Assembly (NCBI RefSeq): GCF_023347255.1
Contig: NZ_CP094466.1
Location: 2,790,001-2,854,000, forward strand
From: Faecalibacterium sp. I4-3-84
Lineage (GTDB): Bacteria; Bacillota; Clostridia; Oscillospirales; Ruminococcaceae
Length of the DNA stretch: 64,000 nt
Direction: 5' to 3'
The notes under the pieces: model-generated
What the model was told of the DNA's origin: nothing
The model's input: the letters and a program-made list of their open reading frames with translations, nothing else
Database searches by the model: none
Shown here: positions 36,024-45,225 of the stretch, one piece after another
How the letters are laid out: every line of letters starts with the position of its first letter
How positions within the stretch are numbered: the first letter of the stretch is position 1
Made by a program: the position numbers and the translations under genes

Positions 36024-36370
36024 GGAAAACGAGATAGACCGTAAGCCGGGTTCTGTATTAAACGACGATCTGTCTAGACCTGCCATTGCTGACAGGTTCG
36101 TGCCGCCTTCGGGACACGCGAGCAGCGCTGTACGTCCCATATAGGCGTTGCTTCCGGTAGGGTTTACAAAGCCGCATGGTCACCCATGCGCTGGTGAGCT
36201 CTTACCTCGCCGTTTCATCCTTACCGCATTGCTGCGGCGGTTTGTTTTCTGTTGCACTTTCCCTAAGGTCACCCTCGGCTGCCGTTAGCAGTTACCGTGC
36301 TCTGTGAGGCCCGGACTTTCCTCAGAGCGGTCAAAGCCGCCCCGCCGCCGTATGTTCCACTCGTTTTCCG
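36024..36370 (-). ncRNA. rnpB: RNase P RNA (class A)
   Basis: About 347 bases on the minus strand. This is the catalytic RNA that trims the 5' leader from pre-tRNA. Landmarks in order on the minus strand: the GAGGAAAGTCCGGGC block near the 5' end, the AGGGTGACCTTAGGGAAAGTG region with CAACAGAAA, the GGTAAGAGCTCACCAGC loop, and the 3' end ACAGAACCCGGCTTAC. The ends pair as P1: GGAAAACGAG (36369-36360) with CTCGTTTTCC (36033-36024). It has its own promoter (36405-36377) and terminator. Confidence 0.96.
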
Positions 36371-36376
36371 CTCCTC

Positions 36377-36428
36377 ATGATACCATAAAAAAGCAGGATT
36401 TGCAAGTAGAAGCCTTTTTTGATATAAT
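36377..36428. promoter_or_regulatory. Back-to-back promoters of rnpB and the RluA gene sharing one -35
   Basis: The palindrome TTGCAA at 36400-36405 acts as -35 on both strands. Plus strand: TTGCAA, 17 bases, TATAAT (36423-36428), for the pseudouridine synthase gene. Minus strand: TTGCAA, 17 bases, TATCAT (36382-36377), giving a start at about 36370, exactly where rnpB begins. Confidence 0.8.
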
Positions 36429-36472
36429 ATCTTATATATTTTTATGTTTTTTTGCGCAGGAGGTGGGTGCAT

Positions 36473-37399
36473 ATGCGGCTGTTTTTTACGGTGCCCGATA
36501 CGCCACAGACCCAAAACGGAGTACTTCTGCGCAATTTTCTGCGCCAGTGTGCCGTTTCTACCGACCTTGCCCGTGCGGTCAAGTTCCGGGGCAGCGGCTT
36601 TTTTGCGAATGGAGAGCCTGTCCTTGCCAACCGCAGGGTGTACCCGGGGCAGACGGTCAGCTTTGAGCTGCCGCCGGAAGGGGAAGGCGTGGCCCCGCAG
36701 CCGGAGATCCCGGTAAACGTGGTCTATGAGGATGCCTTTGCAGTGGTGCTGGAAAAGCCGCCGCATCTGGCCGTGCACCCCACCCTGAACTACCCCTACG
36801 ATACCCTTGCCAACGGGTATGCGGCATGGGCTGCGCAGCAGGGCATCAGCCCGGTGTTCCGCCCGGTGAACCGTATTGATAAGGACACCAGCGGCCTTGT
36901 TCTGGCTGCAAAGCACGCCTATGCTGCGCCGCTGCTGGCCCGGAATGTGGAAAAACTCTACTATGCCGTTGTGGAGGGAGAGCTGCCGCTGGGTCCGGGC
37001 GTGATCGACGCGCCCATTGGCCGCCAGGCGGAGAGCATCATTGGCCGCTGCGTGACCCCGGACGGCAAGCCCAGCCGTACCGAGTATACCGTATTAAAGG
37101 CAGAAAACGGCCTGAGCCTTGCAGCCTGTGTGCCGGTAACGGGCCGCACCCATCAGATCCGGGTGCATTTTGCGTCCATCGGCCACCCGCTGGCTGGGGA
37201 TGACCTTTACGGCGGGAGCCGGGAGCGCATTGGGCGGCAGGCGCTGCACTGTGCAAGGCAGAGCTTCCGGGTGCCGGTGTACACCCCGGTGGAGGGCGGA
37301 ATCCGGGTGAAATGCCCGGCGAATGGAAATAACTGGAAGACTGTTGGGGCAGAAAGCCCGATGCCGCAGGATATGAAACCGCTTTTTGGTGAAAAGTAA
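36473..37399 (+). CDS. RluA family pseudouridine synthase
   Basis: 308 residues. It converts uridines in rRNA or tRNA to pseudouridine. An S4-like N-terminal part (LARAVKFRGSGFFANGEPV, RRVYPGQTVSFELP) is followed by the catalytic domain with VVLEKPPHLAVHP, the active-site block NRIDKDTSGLVLAAK carrying the catalytic Asp, and VTGRTHQIRVHFASIGHPLAGDDLYGG. ATG 36473 follows AGGAGG at 9 bases; an in-frame ATG at 36452 lacks a site. Which RluA subgroup (RluD, YtzG-type and so on) and which target site cannot be decided from the sequence. Confidence 0.93.
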   Translation: MRLFFTVPDTPQTQNGVLLRNFLRQCAVSTDLARAVKFRGSGFFANGEPVLANRRVYPGQTVSFELPPEGEGVAPQPEIPVNVVYEDAFAVVLEKPPHLAVHPTLNYPYDTLANGYAAWAAQQGISPVFRPVNRIDKDTSGLVLAAKHAYAAPLLARNVEKLYYAVVEGELPLGPGVIDAPIGRQAESIIGRCVTPDGKPSRTEYTVLKAENGLSLAACVPVTGRTHQIRVHFASIGHPLAGDDLYGGSRERIGRQALHCARQSFRVPVYTPVEGGIRVKCPANGNNWKTVGAESPMPQDMKPLFGEK

Positions 37400-37431
37400 G
37401 TGAAAGAACCGCCCAAATTTTGTGACAATGC

Positions 37432-37459
37432 TTGTTTCAAAGACGGCAGGGTGTATAAT
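37432..37459 (+). promoter_or_regulatory. Promoter of the M23 peptidase gene
   Basis: TTGTTT (37432-37437), 16 bases, perfect TATAAT (37454-37459), giving a leader of about 110 bases. Confidence 0.6.
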
Positions 37460-37573
37460 AAAATAAGAATGTTGTGCGCATGAGCCTGCTGGAAAGGGCA
37501 TGTGCGCCCAAGACCGCCGCCGTCTTATCCCGGCACCGTGTGTGCATTGGCGGCAAGGAAGGAGAAAAACCTT

Positions 37574-39457
37574 TTGATCGAAGACAAGACAAAGGAGCAG
37601 CAGCCCGATTCACCGGTAAAACCGAAACGCGGCCAGAGGCTGCGCTCCCTTTGGGCACAGCTGCAATGCATGGGGCTTTTGCACCGGCACCGGCTGCGCC
37701 GTAAAACCCAGAATCATATGAATGATTTTGGCAGAAAGCTTGCCCAGAATTCTGCCGCGCCAGTCATCGGGGAGACGCTGTATGCACTGGGCTATTCTAC
37801 AGAGTATGTATTCGTCCGCATTGGGCGCGGCCTGCGCAGCGGCTGGCTGTGGCTGTGGCAGGCATTTACGACACTGCTGGCAAATGCTGCGGCAATGGCG
37901 TTCCCGGGGGCAGCGCAGATGTTCCGGGACCTGTTCGGCCCGATCTGGCTGTTCTTCCGGGGCTGCGGTTCGCTGCTGGTGCACGCCCAACGGGTGCGGA
38001 AAGAAAAAGGCTTTGCCGCAGCCTGCAAAGCCAGCGTACATTATCTGGCCAGCGGCGTGCGCCGCAACCTGAAAACACTGCCGCGCATGGCCATGTATGT
38101 GCTGCCGGTGTGCGCACTGGCCGTTATGGTGACCGTGTTCAACCATACCGTCCGCCAGCCTTATGCGCTGGAGGTGCAGGTGAACGGCCAGACCGTCGGC
38201 TATGTGGCCAATGAGGATGTGTTCAACTCAGCCCGCGAGGCGGTTCAGGAGCGTATCAACTACGCAGACACCGACCATGCAAAGTGGACCGTGGAGCCTA
38301 CCTACACCGTTACTGTGGCCCACAAGACCATGGATGAAAACGAGATGGCGGACGCGATCCTGAAGAGCGCCAGCGACGAGATCAGCGAGGGCACGGCCCT
38401 GTATCTGGATGGTGAGCTGACCGCAGTGTGCAGCGATGGTGTCAGCCTGCAGAGCTACCTGAGCAGCCTGCTGGAACCCTATGAGGACCCTGAGAACTCC
38501 AACGTGACCGTGGGCTTCAACAAGGAAGTCACGCTGGAAAACGGCATCTACTTCAACGACAGCTTTCAGGACGAAGCGGATGTGGAAAAGGAACTTTCCG
38601 GTGTGCAGCAGCAGGAAAAGATCTACACAGTGGGCGCAGGCGACACGCTGTGGAGCATCGCCCAGAAAAACGACCTGACCTTCCGGGAACTGTGCGAGCT
38701 GAACCCCAGCTTCAAAGGCGCACAGCTGAATGAAAAATCCAACATTCAGGCCGGTGATGAGCTGATCGTGACCAAGCAGGAAGCTACGCTGGAAGTGCGC
38801 ATCACCAAGGTGGAGACCTGGCAGGAGGAGATCCCCTATACCACCGAGACCACCACCTCCAACGAGTACACGGTGGGTACCAAGAAAACGGTGCAGAACG
38901 GTGTGAACGGCCTGCGTCAGATCACGGCGCAGCGTGTTTATAACACCGACGGCATCCAGCTTTCCCAGAAGATCCTGAGCACGGAAGTGGTGCAGGAGCC
39001 TGTCACGGAAAAGATCGTGAAGGGCACCAAAAAGGTGACCAGCAGCACCAGCTACATCACCGGCAGCGGTCAGTTCATCTGGCCGGTGCCCGGCTACCGG
39101 AACTGCTCGCGCTGGTACGGCGGCAGCCACAAGGGTGTGGATATCTGTGCGGCTGCCGGTACGCCCATCTACGCATCGGCGGGCGGCACCGTGACCAAGG
39201 CCGGCTACAACAAGGCCGGTGCCGGTACGGGTTATGGCTACTCCATCATCATCAGCCACGGCAGCGGCTACACCACGGTGTATGCGCACTGTCTGTCGCT
39301 GGCGGTGCACTCTGGTCAGTCGGTCAAGCAGGGCCAGCTGATCGGCTATGTGGGCAGCACCGGACGCTCCAGCGGCAACCACTGCCACTTTGAGATCCGC
39401 CGCAACGGCAGCTACATCGCGCCGCAGAATGTGTTCAACCGCAGAAAGTATAGGTAA
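37574..39457 (+). CDS. Membrane-anchored M23 peptidase with LysM and G5 domains
   Basis: 627 residues from a TTG start; GGAG lies 9 bases before TTG 37574, and no other start has a site. A basic, membrane-associating N-terminal region (to about 170) precedes a transmembrane helix (AMYVLPVCALAVMVTVF). Outside the cell follow a LysM domain (YTVGAGDTLWSIAQKNDLTF), a G5-type domain (ITKVETWQEEIPYTTETT onwards) and a C-terminal M23 endopeptidase: SHKGVDICAAAGTPIYA, then YAHC and GNHCHFEIRRNG with the zinc His residues. It should cut peptide cross-links in peptidoglycan. The long N-terminal part with several hydrophobic patches is unusual for the family. Confidence 0.92.
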   Translation: MIEDKTKEQQPDSPVKPKRGQRLRSLWAQLQCMGLLHRHRLRRKTQNHMNDFGRKLAQNSAAPVIGETLYALGYSTEYVFVRIGRGLRSGWLWLWQAFTTLLANAAAMAFPGAAQMFRDLFGPIWLFFRGCGSLLVHAQRVRKEKGFAAACKASVHYLASGVRRNLKTLPRMAMYVLPVCALAVMVTVFNHTVRQPYALEVQVNGQTVGYVANEDVFNSAREAVQERINYADTDHAKWTVEPTYTVTVAHKTMDENEMADAILKSASDEISEGTALYLDGELTAVCSDGVSLQSYLSSLLEPYEDPENSNVTVGFNKEVTLENGIYFNDSFQDEADVEKELSGVQQQEKIYTVGAGDTLWSIAQKNDLTFRELCELNPSFKGAQLNEKSNIQAGDELIVTKQEATLEVRITKVETWQEEIPYTTETTTSNEYTVGTKKTVQNGVNGLRQITAQRVYNTDGIQLSQKILSTEVVQEPVTEKIVKGTKKVTSSTSYITGSGQFIWPVPGYRNCSRWYGGSHKGVDICAAAGTPIYASAGGTVTKAGYNKAGAGTGYGYSIIISHGSGYTTVYAHCLSLAVHSGQSVKQGQLIGYVGSTGRSSGNHCHFEIRRNGSYIAPQNVFNRRKYR

Positions 39458-39535
39458 AGGTAAGTTTGCAGAGGGCTTTTTCTCCGGAGAAGGCCCATCT
39501 GCTGTATTATGTAACAGAAAAGGAGAGATGATCTT

Positions 39536-40255
39536 ATGTCTACCCCTCACATCAGTGCTGAAAAAGGCGATTTTGCAAAGACCGTCCTGATGCCGGGCGA
39601 TCCTCTGCGTGCAAAATTCATTGCGGACACCTTCCTCAAGGATGTCCGTCAGGTGACCGGCGTGCGCGGGATGCTGGGCTTTACCGGCACTTACGAGGGC
39701 CGTCCCATCAGCGTGATGGGCAGCGGCATGGGTATGCCGTCCATTGGCATTTATTCCTATGAGCTGTTCAAGTTCTACGATGTAGAGAACATCGTCCGCA
39801 TTGGCTCTGCCGGCAGCTATACCGACAAGGCCAAGCTGTTTGACGTGGTGCTGGCCGCCGGTGCTGTGAGCGAGAGCAACTATGCCCGTGTGCAGAGCGG
39901 CTTTGAAGGGGACATCACGCTGCCCAGCCAGAGCCTGAATGACAAGCTGCGCGCTTCTGCCGCAAAGCAGGGCATCCCCCTCATCGAGGGAAACATCCAC
40001 TCTTCGGATGTGTTCTACCGTCAGCCCTCCGATGCAAAGCCCACCTACTGGGAAAAGCTGCGCGACGAGCGCGGCTGCCTGTGCGTGGAGATGGAGAGCT
40101 TTGCCCTGTTTGCCAATGCACAGGTGCTGGGCAAGAACGCTGCCTGCCTGCTGACCATTTCCGACAGCTTTGTTTCGCCGGAAATCACCACGGCAGAACA
40201 GCGCCAGAAGAGCTTTACCGACATGATGAAGGTAGCACTGGGTGCAGAATACTAA
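39536..40255 (+). CDS. deoD: Purine nucleoside phosphorylase DeoD
   Basis: 239 residues. It splits purine (deoxy)ribonucleosides with phosphate to base and pentose 1-phosphate. The family start STPHISAEKGDFAKTVLMPG, GDPLRAKFIA, GMGMPSIGIYSYEL, RIGSAGSYTD, CLCVEMESFALF and TISDSF match hexameric DeoD enzymes, including the catalytic Asp of the TISDS block. AAAAGGAGAGATG precedes ATG 39536. A hairpin with inverted GCAGAGGGC/GCCCATCTGC arms lies at 39467-39501 upstream, and TATTAT near 39505 may be its -10. It begins the nucleoside salvage block. Confidence 0.97.
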   Translation: MSTPHISAEKGDFAKTVLMPGDPLRAKFIADTFLKDVRQVTGVRGMLGFTGTYEGRPISVMGSGMGMPSIGIYSYELFKFYDVENIVRIGSAGSYTDKAKLFDVVLAAGAVSESNYARVQSGFEGDITLPSQSLNDKLRASAAKQGIPLIEGNIHSSDVFYRQPSDAKPTYWEKLRDERGCLCVEMESFALFANAQVLGKNAACLLTISDSFVSPEITTAEQRQKSFTDMMKVALGAEY

Positions 40256-40272
40256 GCGTTAAAAACGCATTT

Positions 40273-40312
40273 CAGCGCGGTTTGCCTGCAAAAGGGCTTG
40301 CCGCGCTGTTTT
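40273..40312 (+). terminator. Terminator-like hairpin between deoD and cdd
   Basis: CAGCGCGG (40273-40280) pairs with CCGCGCTG (40301-40308), followed by TTTT. It may reduce transcription into cdd. Confidence 0.6.
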
Positions 40313-40345
40313 CGACCGCTGAAAACCAAAAAAGGAGTGACGGAT

Positions 40346-40792
40346 ATGACAAACCTGACCCTGGAAGAAAAGAAGGAGCTCATCCGCATGGCACTGGCTG
40401 CACGGGAAAAAGCCTATGTGCCCTACAGCGATTTTATGGTGGGCGCTGCCCTGCGCGCCAAGGATGGCCGCATTTTTACCGGCTGCAACGTGGAGAACGC
40501 TGCCTTTACCCCCACCAGCTGTGCAGAGCGCACGGCTCTGTTCAAGGCGGTGGCCGAGGGTGTGACCGAGTTCACAGACATTGCTGTGGTGGGCAGCCGC
40601 CGCGGCGAGGTGAACGAGCAGATCACTTCTCCCTGCGGGGTGTGCCGCCAGGCTTTGTTTGAATTCGGCGGGCCGGAACTGAACGTTATCATGGCAAAGA
40701 CACCGGAAGACTTTATCGAGCGCAGCATGGACGAACTGCTGCCCTTCGGCTTTGGCCCCTCCAATGTGGCGGGCAACCGTGCCGTGAAGTGA
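40346..40792 (+). CDS. cdd: Cytidine deaminase
   Basis: 148 residues. It deaminates cytidine and deoxycytidine to the uridine forms. Zinc ligands are all cysteine, as in the tetrameric Bacillus type: TSCAERTAL with catalytic Glu, and SPCGVCRQALFEF. GCNVENAAFTP binds the ribose. ATG 40346 follows AAAAAAGGAGTGACGG; the frame is open upstream but lacks another site. It works with Pdp, which splits the resulting uridine. Confidence 0.96.
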   Translation: MTNLTLEEKKELIRMALAAREKAYVPYSDFMVGAALRAKDGRIFTGCNVENAAFTPTSCAERTALFKAVAEGVTEFTDIAVVGSRRGEVNEQITSPCGVCRQALFEFGGPELNVIMAKTPEDFIERSMDELLPFGFGPSNVAGNRAVK

Positions 40793-40920
40793 CGGGATAA
40801 AAACGCAGAGGTGCACTGCAGGACAATAAAGTGACGGCAATACGTGCATTGTGTGCCAAAGCACAGAGAACGCACGGAACTACGGCAAATTTGTGCATAA
40901 ATACTACTTTTGATAAAAAC

Positions 40921-40948
40921 TTACAAAATTATTGTAAAGATTTTGTAA
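40921..40948. promoter_or_regulatory. Inverted repeat upstream of the nucleoside transporter promoter
   Basis: TTACAAAAT (40921-40929) and ATTTTGTAA (40940-40948) form a perfect 9-bp inverted repeat with a 10-base centre that itself contains ATTGTAAA. It ends 11 bases before the -35, a typical place for an activator or repressor. Its regulator is unknown. Confidence 0.55.
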
Positions 40949-40959
40949 TCGGAATTCGC

Positions 40960-40988
40960 TTGCATCTGACACGGCTTGCCGTTATACT
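40960..40988 (+). promoter_or_regulatory. Promoter of the BMP lipoprotein and nucleoside ABC genes
   Basis: TTGCAT (40960-40965), 17 bases, TATACT (40983-40988), about 75 bases before the lipoprotein gene. Confidence 0.8.
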
Positions 40989-41065
40989 TGAGCCAGTAAA
41001 TGTGCAGTTCTGCGCATTTTATTTGTTTGACGCAATTTTATTAAAAATAAAAGGAGAGTTTGATT

Positions 41066-42241
41066 ATGATGATTTCTCGTCGTAATTTCCTGGCTGTGGC
41101 TGGCGCCGCTGCCGCTGCCGCTGCTCTGACCGCTTGCGGTGGTTCTTCCGCTTCTTCTACCAGCACCGCTTCTTCCGCTGCTGCTTCTACTGCTTCCTCT
41201 GCTGCTGAGGGCGGTGAGAAGATCGTCAAGGTCGCTCTGACCTGCGATACCGGCACGATCGATGATGAGAGCTTCAACCAGGCATGCTGGACTGCTGTTT
41301 CCGGCTACATGGGCGATGACTGCCAGTACTACATTCCCGAGGCTGACGCTTCCGATGAGGACCGCGAGACCATGATCCGTCAGGCTGTCAACGACGGCGC
41401 TGATGTGATCGTCTGTGTCGGCTACCTGTACGGCGCTTCTCTGGCATGGGCTGCTGACCAGTATCCCGATGTCAAGTTCATCGCCATCGATGTGACTCAG
41501 GGCGATATCGGCACCGACGCTATCCCTGCTAACTGCTACTGCATCACCTTCAAGGAGGAGCAGGCAGGCTATCTGGCAGGCTACGCCATCGCAAAGGACG
41601 GCAAGACCAAGCTGGGCTTCCTGGGCGGCATGGCTGTTCCCGCTGTTATCCGTTACGGCTACGGCTTCGTGCAGGGCGCTGACGCCGCTGCTGCTGAGCT
41701 GGGCCAGAACATCGAGATCAACTACTTCTACGGCGGCCAGTTCTACGGCGATGCAAACATCACCTCCCGTATGGAGGGCTGGTACTCCAACGGCACTCAG
41801 GTCGTCTTTGCCTGCGGCGGCGGCATCTACACCTCCGCTGTTGAGGCTGCTCTGAAGAACAACGGCTACGTCATCGGCGTTGATGTTGACCAGAACTACA
41901 TCGGTGCAAACGGCGTTGCAGATGGCACCTACGCTTATAACCCGTTCATCACCTCCGCTATGAAGGGTCTGACCGAGGCTGTCAACACTGCTCTGGCTGA
42001 TATCGATGCCGGCAGCTGGGCCGACATCGCAGGTTCCAATGGCAACTTTGGTCTGGAGGACGGCGATTATATCGGCCTGCCCACCGATGCAGACAGCTGG
42101 AACTTCGAGTCCTTCACCACCGACGAGTACGAGGAAGTCAAGGGCAAGATCAAGAGCGGCGAGATCACTGTTGATAACAGCTCCGACGACGCTACCAAGC
42201 CCACCGTCAGCGAGTTCACCACTGTCAACTACATCCAGTAA
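41066..42241 (+). CDS. BMP family nucleoside-binding lipoprotein
   Basis: 391 residues. A substrate-binding lipoprotein of the Bmp/PnrA/TmpC family, which delivers nucleosides to an ABC transporter. The signal peptide MMISRRNFLAVAGAAAAAAA has twin arginines and a lipobox LTAC with the acylated Cys at 24, followed by a Ser/Thr/Ala linker. The mature part has VKVALTCDTGTIDDESFNQ, the MIRQAVNDGADVIVCVGYL block, GFLGGMAVPAVIRYGYGFV and IGVDVDQN. ATG 41066 follows AAAGGAGAGTTTG. It is followed by a terminator and then the ATPase and permease genes, plus salvage enzymes on both sides, which supports nucleosides as ligand. Confidence 0.94.
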   Translation: MMISRRNFLAVAGAAAAAAALTACGGSSASSTSTASSAAASTASSAAEGGEKIVKVALTCDTGTIDDESFNQACWTAVSGYMGDDCQYYIPEADASDEDRETMIRQAVNDGADVIVCVGYLYGASLAWAADQYPDVKFIAIDVTQGDIGTDAIPANCYCITFKEEQAGYLAGYAIAKDGKTKLGFLGGMAVPAVIRYGYGFVQGADAAAAELGQNIEINYFYGGQFYGDANITSRMEGWYSNGTQVVFACGGGIYTSAVEAALKNNGYVIGVDVDQNYIGANGVADGTYAYNPFITSAMKGLTEAVNTALADIDAGSWADIAGSNGNFGLEDGDYIGLPTDADSWNFESFTTDEYEEVKGKIKSGEITVDNSSDDATKPTVSEFTTVNYIQ

Positions 42242-42287
42242 GCTGTTGTCCGGCAGGCCTGCCTGCGGACGATCGATAGTTCTTTTC

Positions 42288-42325
42288 AAAGCGGGGCATC
42301 CTGTAACGGGATGTCCCGCTTTTTT
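42288..42325 (+). terminator. Terminator after the lipoprotein gene
   Basis: AAAGCGGGGCATCC (42288-42301) folds with GGGATGTCCCGCTTT (42308-42322), followed by T residues. A second hairpin (GTCCGGCAGGC with GCCTGCGGAC, 42248-42270) lies just before it. A partial stop here would give more binding protein than transporter. Confidence 0.8.
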
Positions 42326-42512
42326 CTGTCTTCTATTGGCGTAATGCGGGAAAAATGCAGCGTACTCTTCGTGAAAAGGGTACAAAAGTAATACTATTAT
42401 CTGTGCTTTCTGCCAAAAAGCAAAAAAGACATGTGCAAATTGCCGCAAATCAGGTATAATGGAACTTAAAGAAGTATCGGTGTCGAAACGACACGAAAGG
42501 AGAGTGAGCAGA

Positions 42513-44051
42513 TTGGCAGAGGATTTTGTGATCGAAATGCTCCACATTACCAAGGAGTTCCCTGGAATCAAGGCAAACGACGATATCACCCTGCAGCTGC
42601 GCAAAGGCGAGGTACATGCCCTGCTGGGCGAGAACGGCGCCGGCAAAAGTACGCTGATGAGCGTGCTGTTTGGCCTGTACCAACCGGAAGCTGGTCAGAT
42701 CCGCAAAAACGGCAAGGAGGTTGTCATCCGCAACCCCAATGATGCAAACGCACTGGGCATCGGCATGGTGCACCAGCACTTCAAGCTGGTGGAATGCTTC
42801 AGCGTGCTGGACAACATCATTCTGGGGGTGGAACCCAACAAGATGGGCTTTTTGCAGAAGGCCGAGGCACGCAAAAAGGTGATGGCCCTGAGCGAAAAGT
42901 ACGGCCTGCGCGTGGACCCGGATGCACTGATCAGCGATATCTCTGTTGGTATGCAGCAGCGCGTTGAGATCCTGAAGATGCTGTACCGCGACAACGAGAT
43001 CCTGATCTTCGACGAGCCTACCGCAGTGCTGACCCCGCAGGAGATCGACGAACTGATGGAGATCATGCGCGGGTTCAAGAAGGAAGGCAAGTCCATCCTG
43101 TTCATTACCCACAAGCTCAACGAGATCATGGCGGTGGCAGACCGCTGCACTGTTCTGCGCAAGGGCAAGTATATGGGCACCGTGGACATCAAGGACACCA
43201 CTAAGGAAGAGCTTTCCCGCATGATGGTTGGCCGTGATGTGCAGCTGCAGGTGGACAAAAAGCCCGCCAACCCCGGCGAAGTGGTGCTGGATGTGGAAAA
43301 CGTTACCATGCACAGCGCCCAACACAAGAAGGATGCAGTCCGGAATGTCTCTTTTCAGGTGCATGCCGGTGAGATCGTCTGCCTTGCAGGCATCGAGGGC
43401 AACGGTCAGACCGAGTTCGTCTACGGCCTGACCGGTCTGGAAAAGATCAGCAGCGGCAAGATCACGCTGGACGGCAAGGACATCACCAACGAGTCCATCC
43501 GTCAGCGCTCCAAGGACGGCATGAGCCATATCCCGGAGGACCGCCACAAGCACGGCCTTGTGCTGGATTACAGTCTGGAAAACAACATGGTGCTGCAGCG
43601 CTACTGGCAGCCCGAGTTCCAGAAGGGTGGCTTTATCCGCAGCGATAAGGTGCGCGAATATTCCGATAAGCTCATTGCCCAGTACGATGTGCGCAGCGGT
43701 CAGGGCAGTGTGACCACCGTGCGCAGTATGTCCGGCGGCAACCAGCAGAAGGCCATCATTGCCCGTGAGATCGATAAGGACCCGAAGCTCTTGGTGGCAG
43801 TCCAGCCCACTCGCGGTCTGGACGTTGGTGCAATTGAATACATCCACCGTCAGATCGTGGCCGAGCGCGATAAGGGCACGGCTGTGCTGCTGGTCAGTCT
43901 GGAGCTGGACGAGGTGATGAACCTGTCCGACCGCATCCTTGTGATGTACGAGGGCGAGGTCGTGGGCGAATTTGACCCCAAGACCACCACCGTGCAGGAG
44001 CTGGGCCTGTATATGGCAGGCGCACGCAAGCAGGGAAAGGAGAGCAAATAA
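42513..44051 (+). CDS. Nucleoside ABC transporter ATPase (double domain)
   Basis: 512 residues from a likely TTG start with AAAGGAGAGTGAG upstream; ATG 42537 is a shorter alternative. Two ABC domains in one chain, as in the YufO/NupO and RbsA type. Domain 1 has Walker [10 protein letters not shown], the [14 protein letters not shown] signature and [14 protein letters not shown]. Domain 2 has a degenerate Walker A ([10 protein letters not shown]) and [14 protein letters not shown] with [10 protein letters not shown], a known asymmetry in this family. It powers uptake by the two permeases that follow. The TATAAT near 42458 may add transcription after the terminator at 42288-42325. Confidence 0.95.
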   Translation: MAEDFVIEMLHITKEFPGIKANDDITLQLRKGEVHALLGENGAGKSTLMSVLFGLYQPEAGQIRKNGKEVVIRNPNDANALGIGMVHQHFKLVECFSVLDNIILGVEPNKMGFLQKAEARKKVMALSEKYGLRVDPDALISDISVGMQQRVEILKMLYRDNEILIFDEPTAVLTPQEIDELMEIMRGFKKEGKSILFITHKLNEIMAVADRCTVLRKGKYMGTVDIKDTTKEELSRMMVGRDVQLQVDKKPANPGEVVLDVENVTMHSAQHKKDAVRNVSFQVHAGEIVCLAGIEGNGQTEFVYGLTGLEKISSGKITLDGKDITNESIRQRSKDGMSHIPEDRHKHGLVLDYSLENNMVLQRYWQPEFQKGGFIRSDKVREYSDKLIAQYDVRSGQGSVTTVRSMSGGNQQKAIIAREIDKDPKLLVAVQPTRGLDVGAIEYIHRQIVAERDKGTAVLLVSLELDEVMNLSDRILVMYEGEVVGEFDPKTTTVQELGLYMAGARKQGKESK

Positions 44052-44054
44052 CAC

Positions 44055-45224
44055 ATGAACAAGAAAAAACTTTCCCACAGCAGTCTGAACAGCTCCATCA
44101 CCAGTGTGCTGGCTGCTCTGCTGTGCATCCTGATCGGCCTTGTGGTCGGTTTTCTGGTGCTGCTGGCCATCAACCCGGCCCACGCATGGGGCGACGGCTT
44201 TGTGCGCATCCTGAAGGGCGGCTTCCATGACGCGCCCTACGGTGTCGGCAAGGAGCTGGCAAATGCGGCTCCCCTCATTATGACCGGTCTGTCCGTGGCC
44301 TTTGCCTTCAAGACCGGTCTGTTCAACATCGGTGCGGCGGGTCAGTATACGCTGGGCGCTTACGGCGCTCTGTACTGCGCCATCATGCTCAAGCTGCCGT
44401 GGTTCGTCTGTCTGATCGCAGCCACCATTCTGGGCGGCATCTGGGGTGCGATCCCCGGCTTCTTCAAGGCCTACTTCAACATCAACGAGGTCATTACCTC
44501 CATCATGTTCAACTGGATCGGCCTGTATCTGGTCAATGAGCTGATCTATCAGAACGGCACCGGCCCCATGTACGATGTGCGCAACACCCGCACCATCAAC
44601 ATCAGCAAGAACGCCGATTACGCTCAGTCCATCATCCCGGATTTCGGCCTGAACAAGCTGTTCCAGACCAACAGCACCACCATCGCCATCTTCCTGGCGG
44701 CAGCGGTGGCAGTTCTGATCTGGGTGGTGCTGAACAAGACCACCTTCGGCTACGAGCTCAAGGCAGTCGGCCTGAACAAGAGCGCTGCCCGCTACGCCGG
44801 CATCAACGAGAAGAAGAACATCATCCTCTCCATGGCCATTGCCGGTGCGCTGGCCGGTTTTGGTGCGGGCCTGTACTATCTGTCCAATGTGTCCCAGTGG
44901 AACCCGCTGAACTCCACCAGCCTGCCGGCAATGGGCTTCAACGGCATTTCCGTTGCACTGCTGGCAAGCTCCAACCCCATTGGCACCATTTTCTCGGCGA
45001 TCTTCATTTCCCATATCTCGGTGGGCGGCTCCTTCCTTTCCACCAAGTATTACCCCACTGAGATCTCGGACCTGATCAGCGGCATCATCATCTACCTGTG
45101 CGCATTCTCCATGCTGTTCCGCGGCAAGATCCACGCACTGCTGTTCAGGAATGCCGACAAGACCAATGTGAACGCAGAGCCTGCTGCTCCTGCAGGATCT
45201 GCAACCGAAAAGGAGGGCAAGTGA
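44055..45224 (+). CDS. Nucleoside ABC transporter permease (YufP/NupP-like)
   Basis: 389 residues with about nine to ten membrane segments. The BPD_transp_2 family pattern is clear: [39 protein letters not shown] and [20 protein letters not shown]. The loop [17 protein letters not shown] matches the cytoplasmic coupling region. It starts 3 bases after the ATPase stop and is followed directly by the second permease, so the three form one heteromeric importer with the BMP lipoprotein. Confidence 0.95.
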   Translation: MNKKKLSHSSLNSSITSVLAALLCILIGLVVGFLVLLAINPAHAWGDGFVRILKGGFHDAPYGVGKELANAAPLIMTGLSVAFAFKTGLFNIGAAGQYTLGAYGALYCAIMLKLPWFVCLIAATILGGIWGAIPGFFKAYFNINEVITSIMFNWIGLYLVNELIYQNGTGPMYDVRNTRTINISKNADYAQSIIPDFGLNKLFQTNSTTIAIFLAAAVAVLIWVVLNKTTFGYELKAVGLNKSAARYAGINEKKNIILSMAIAGALAGFGAGLYYLSNVSQWNPLNSTSLPAMGFNGISVALLASSNPIGTIFSAIFISHISVGGSFLSTKYYPTEISDLISGIIIYLCAFSMLFRGKIHALLFRNADKTNVNAEPAAPAGSATEKEGK

Positions 45225-45225
45225 T

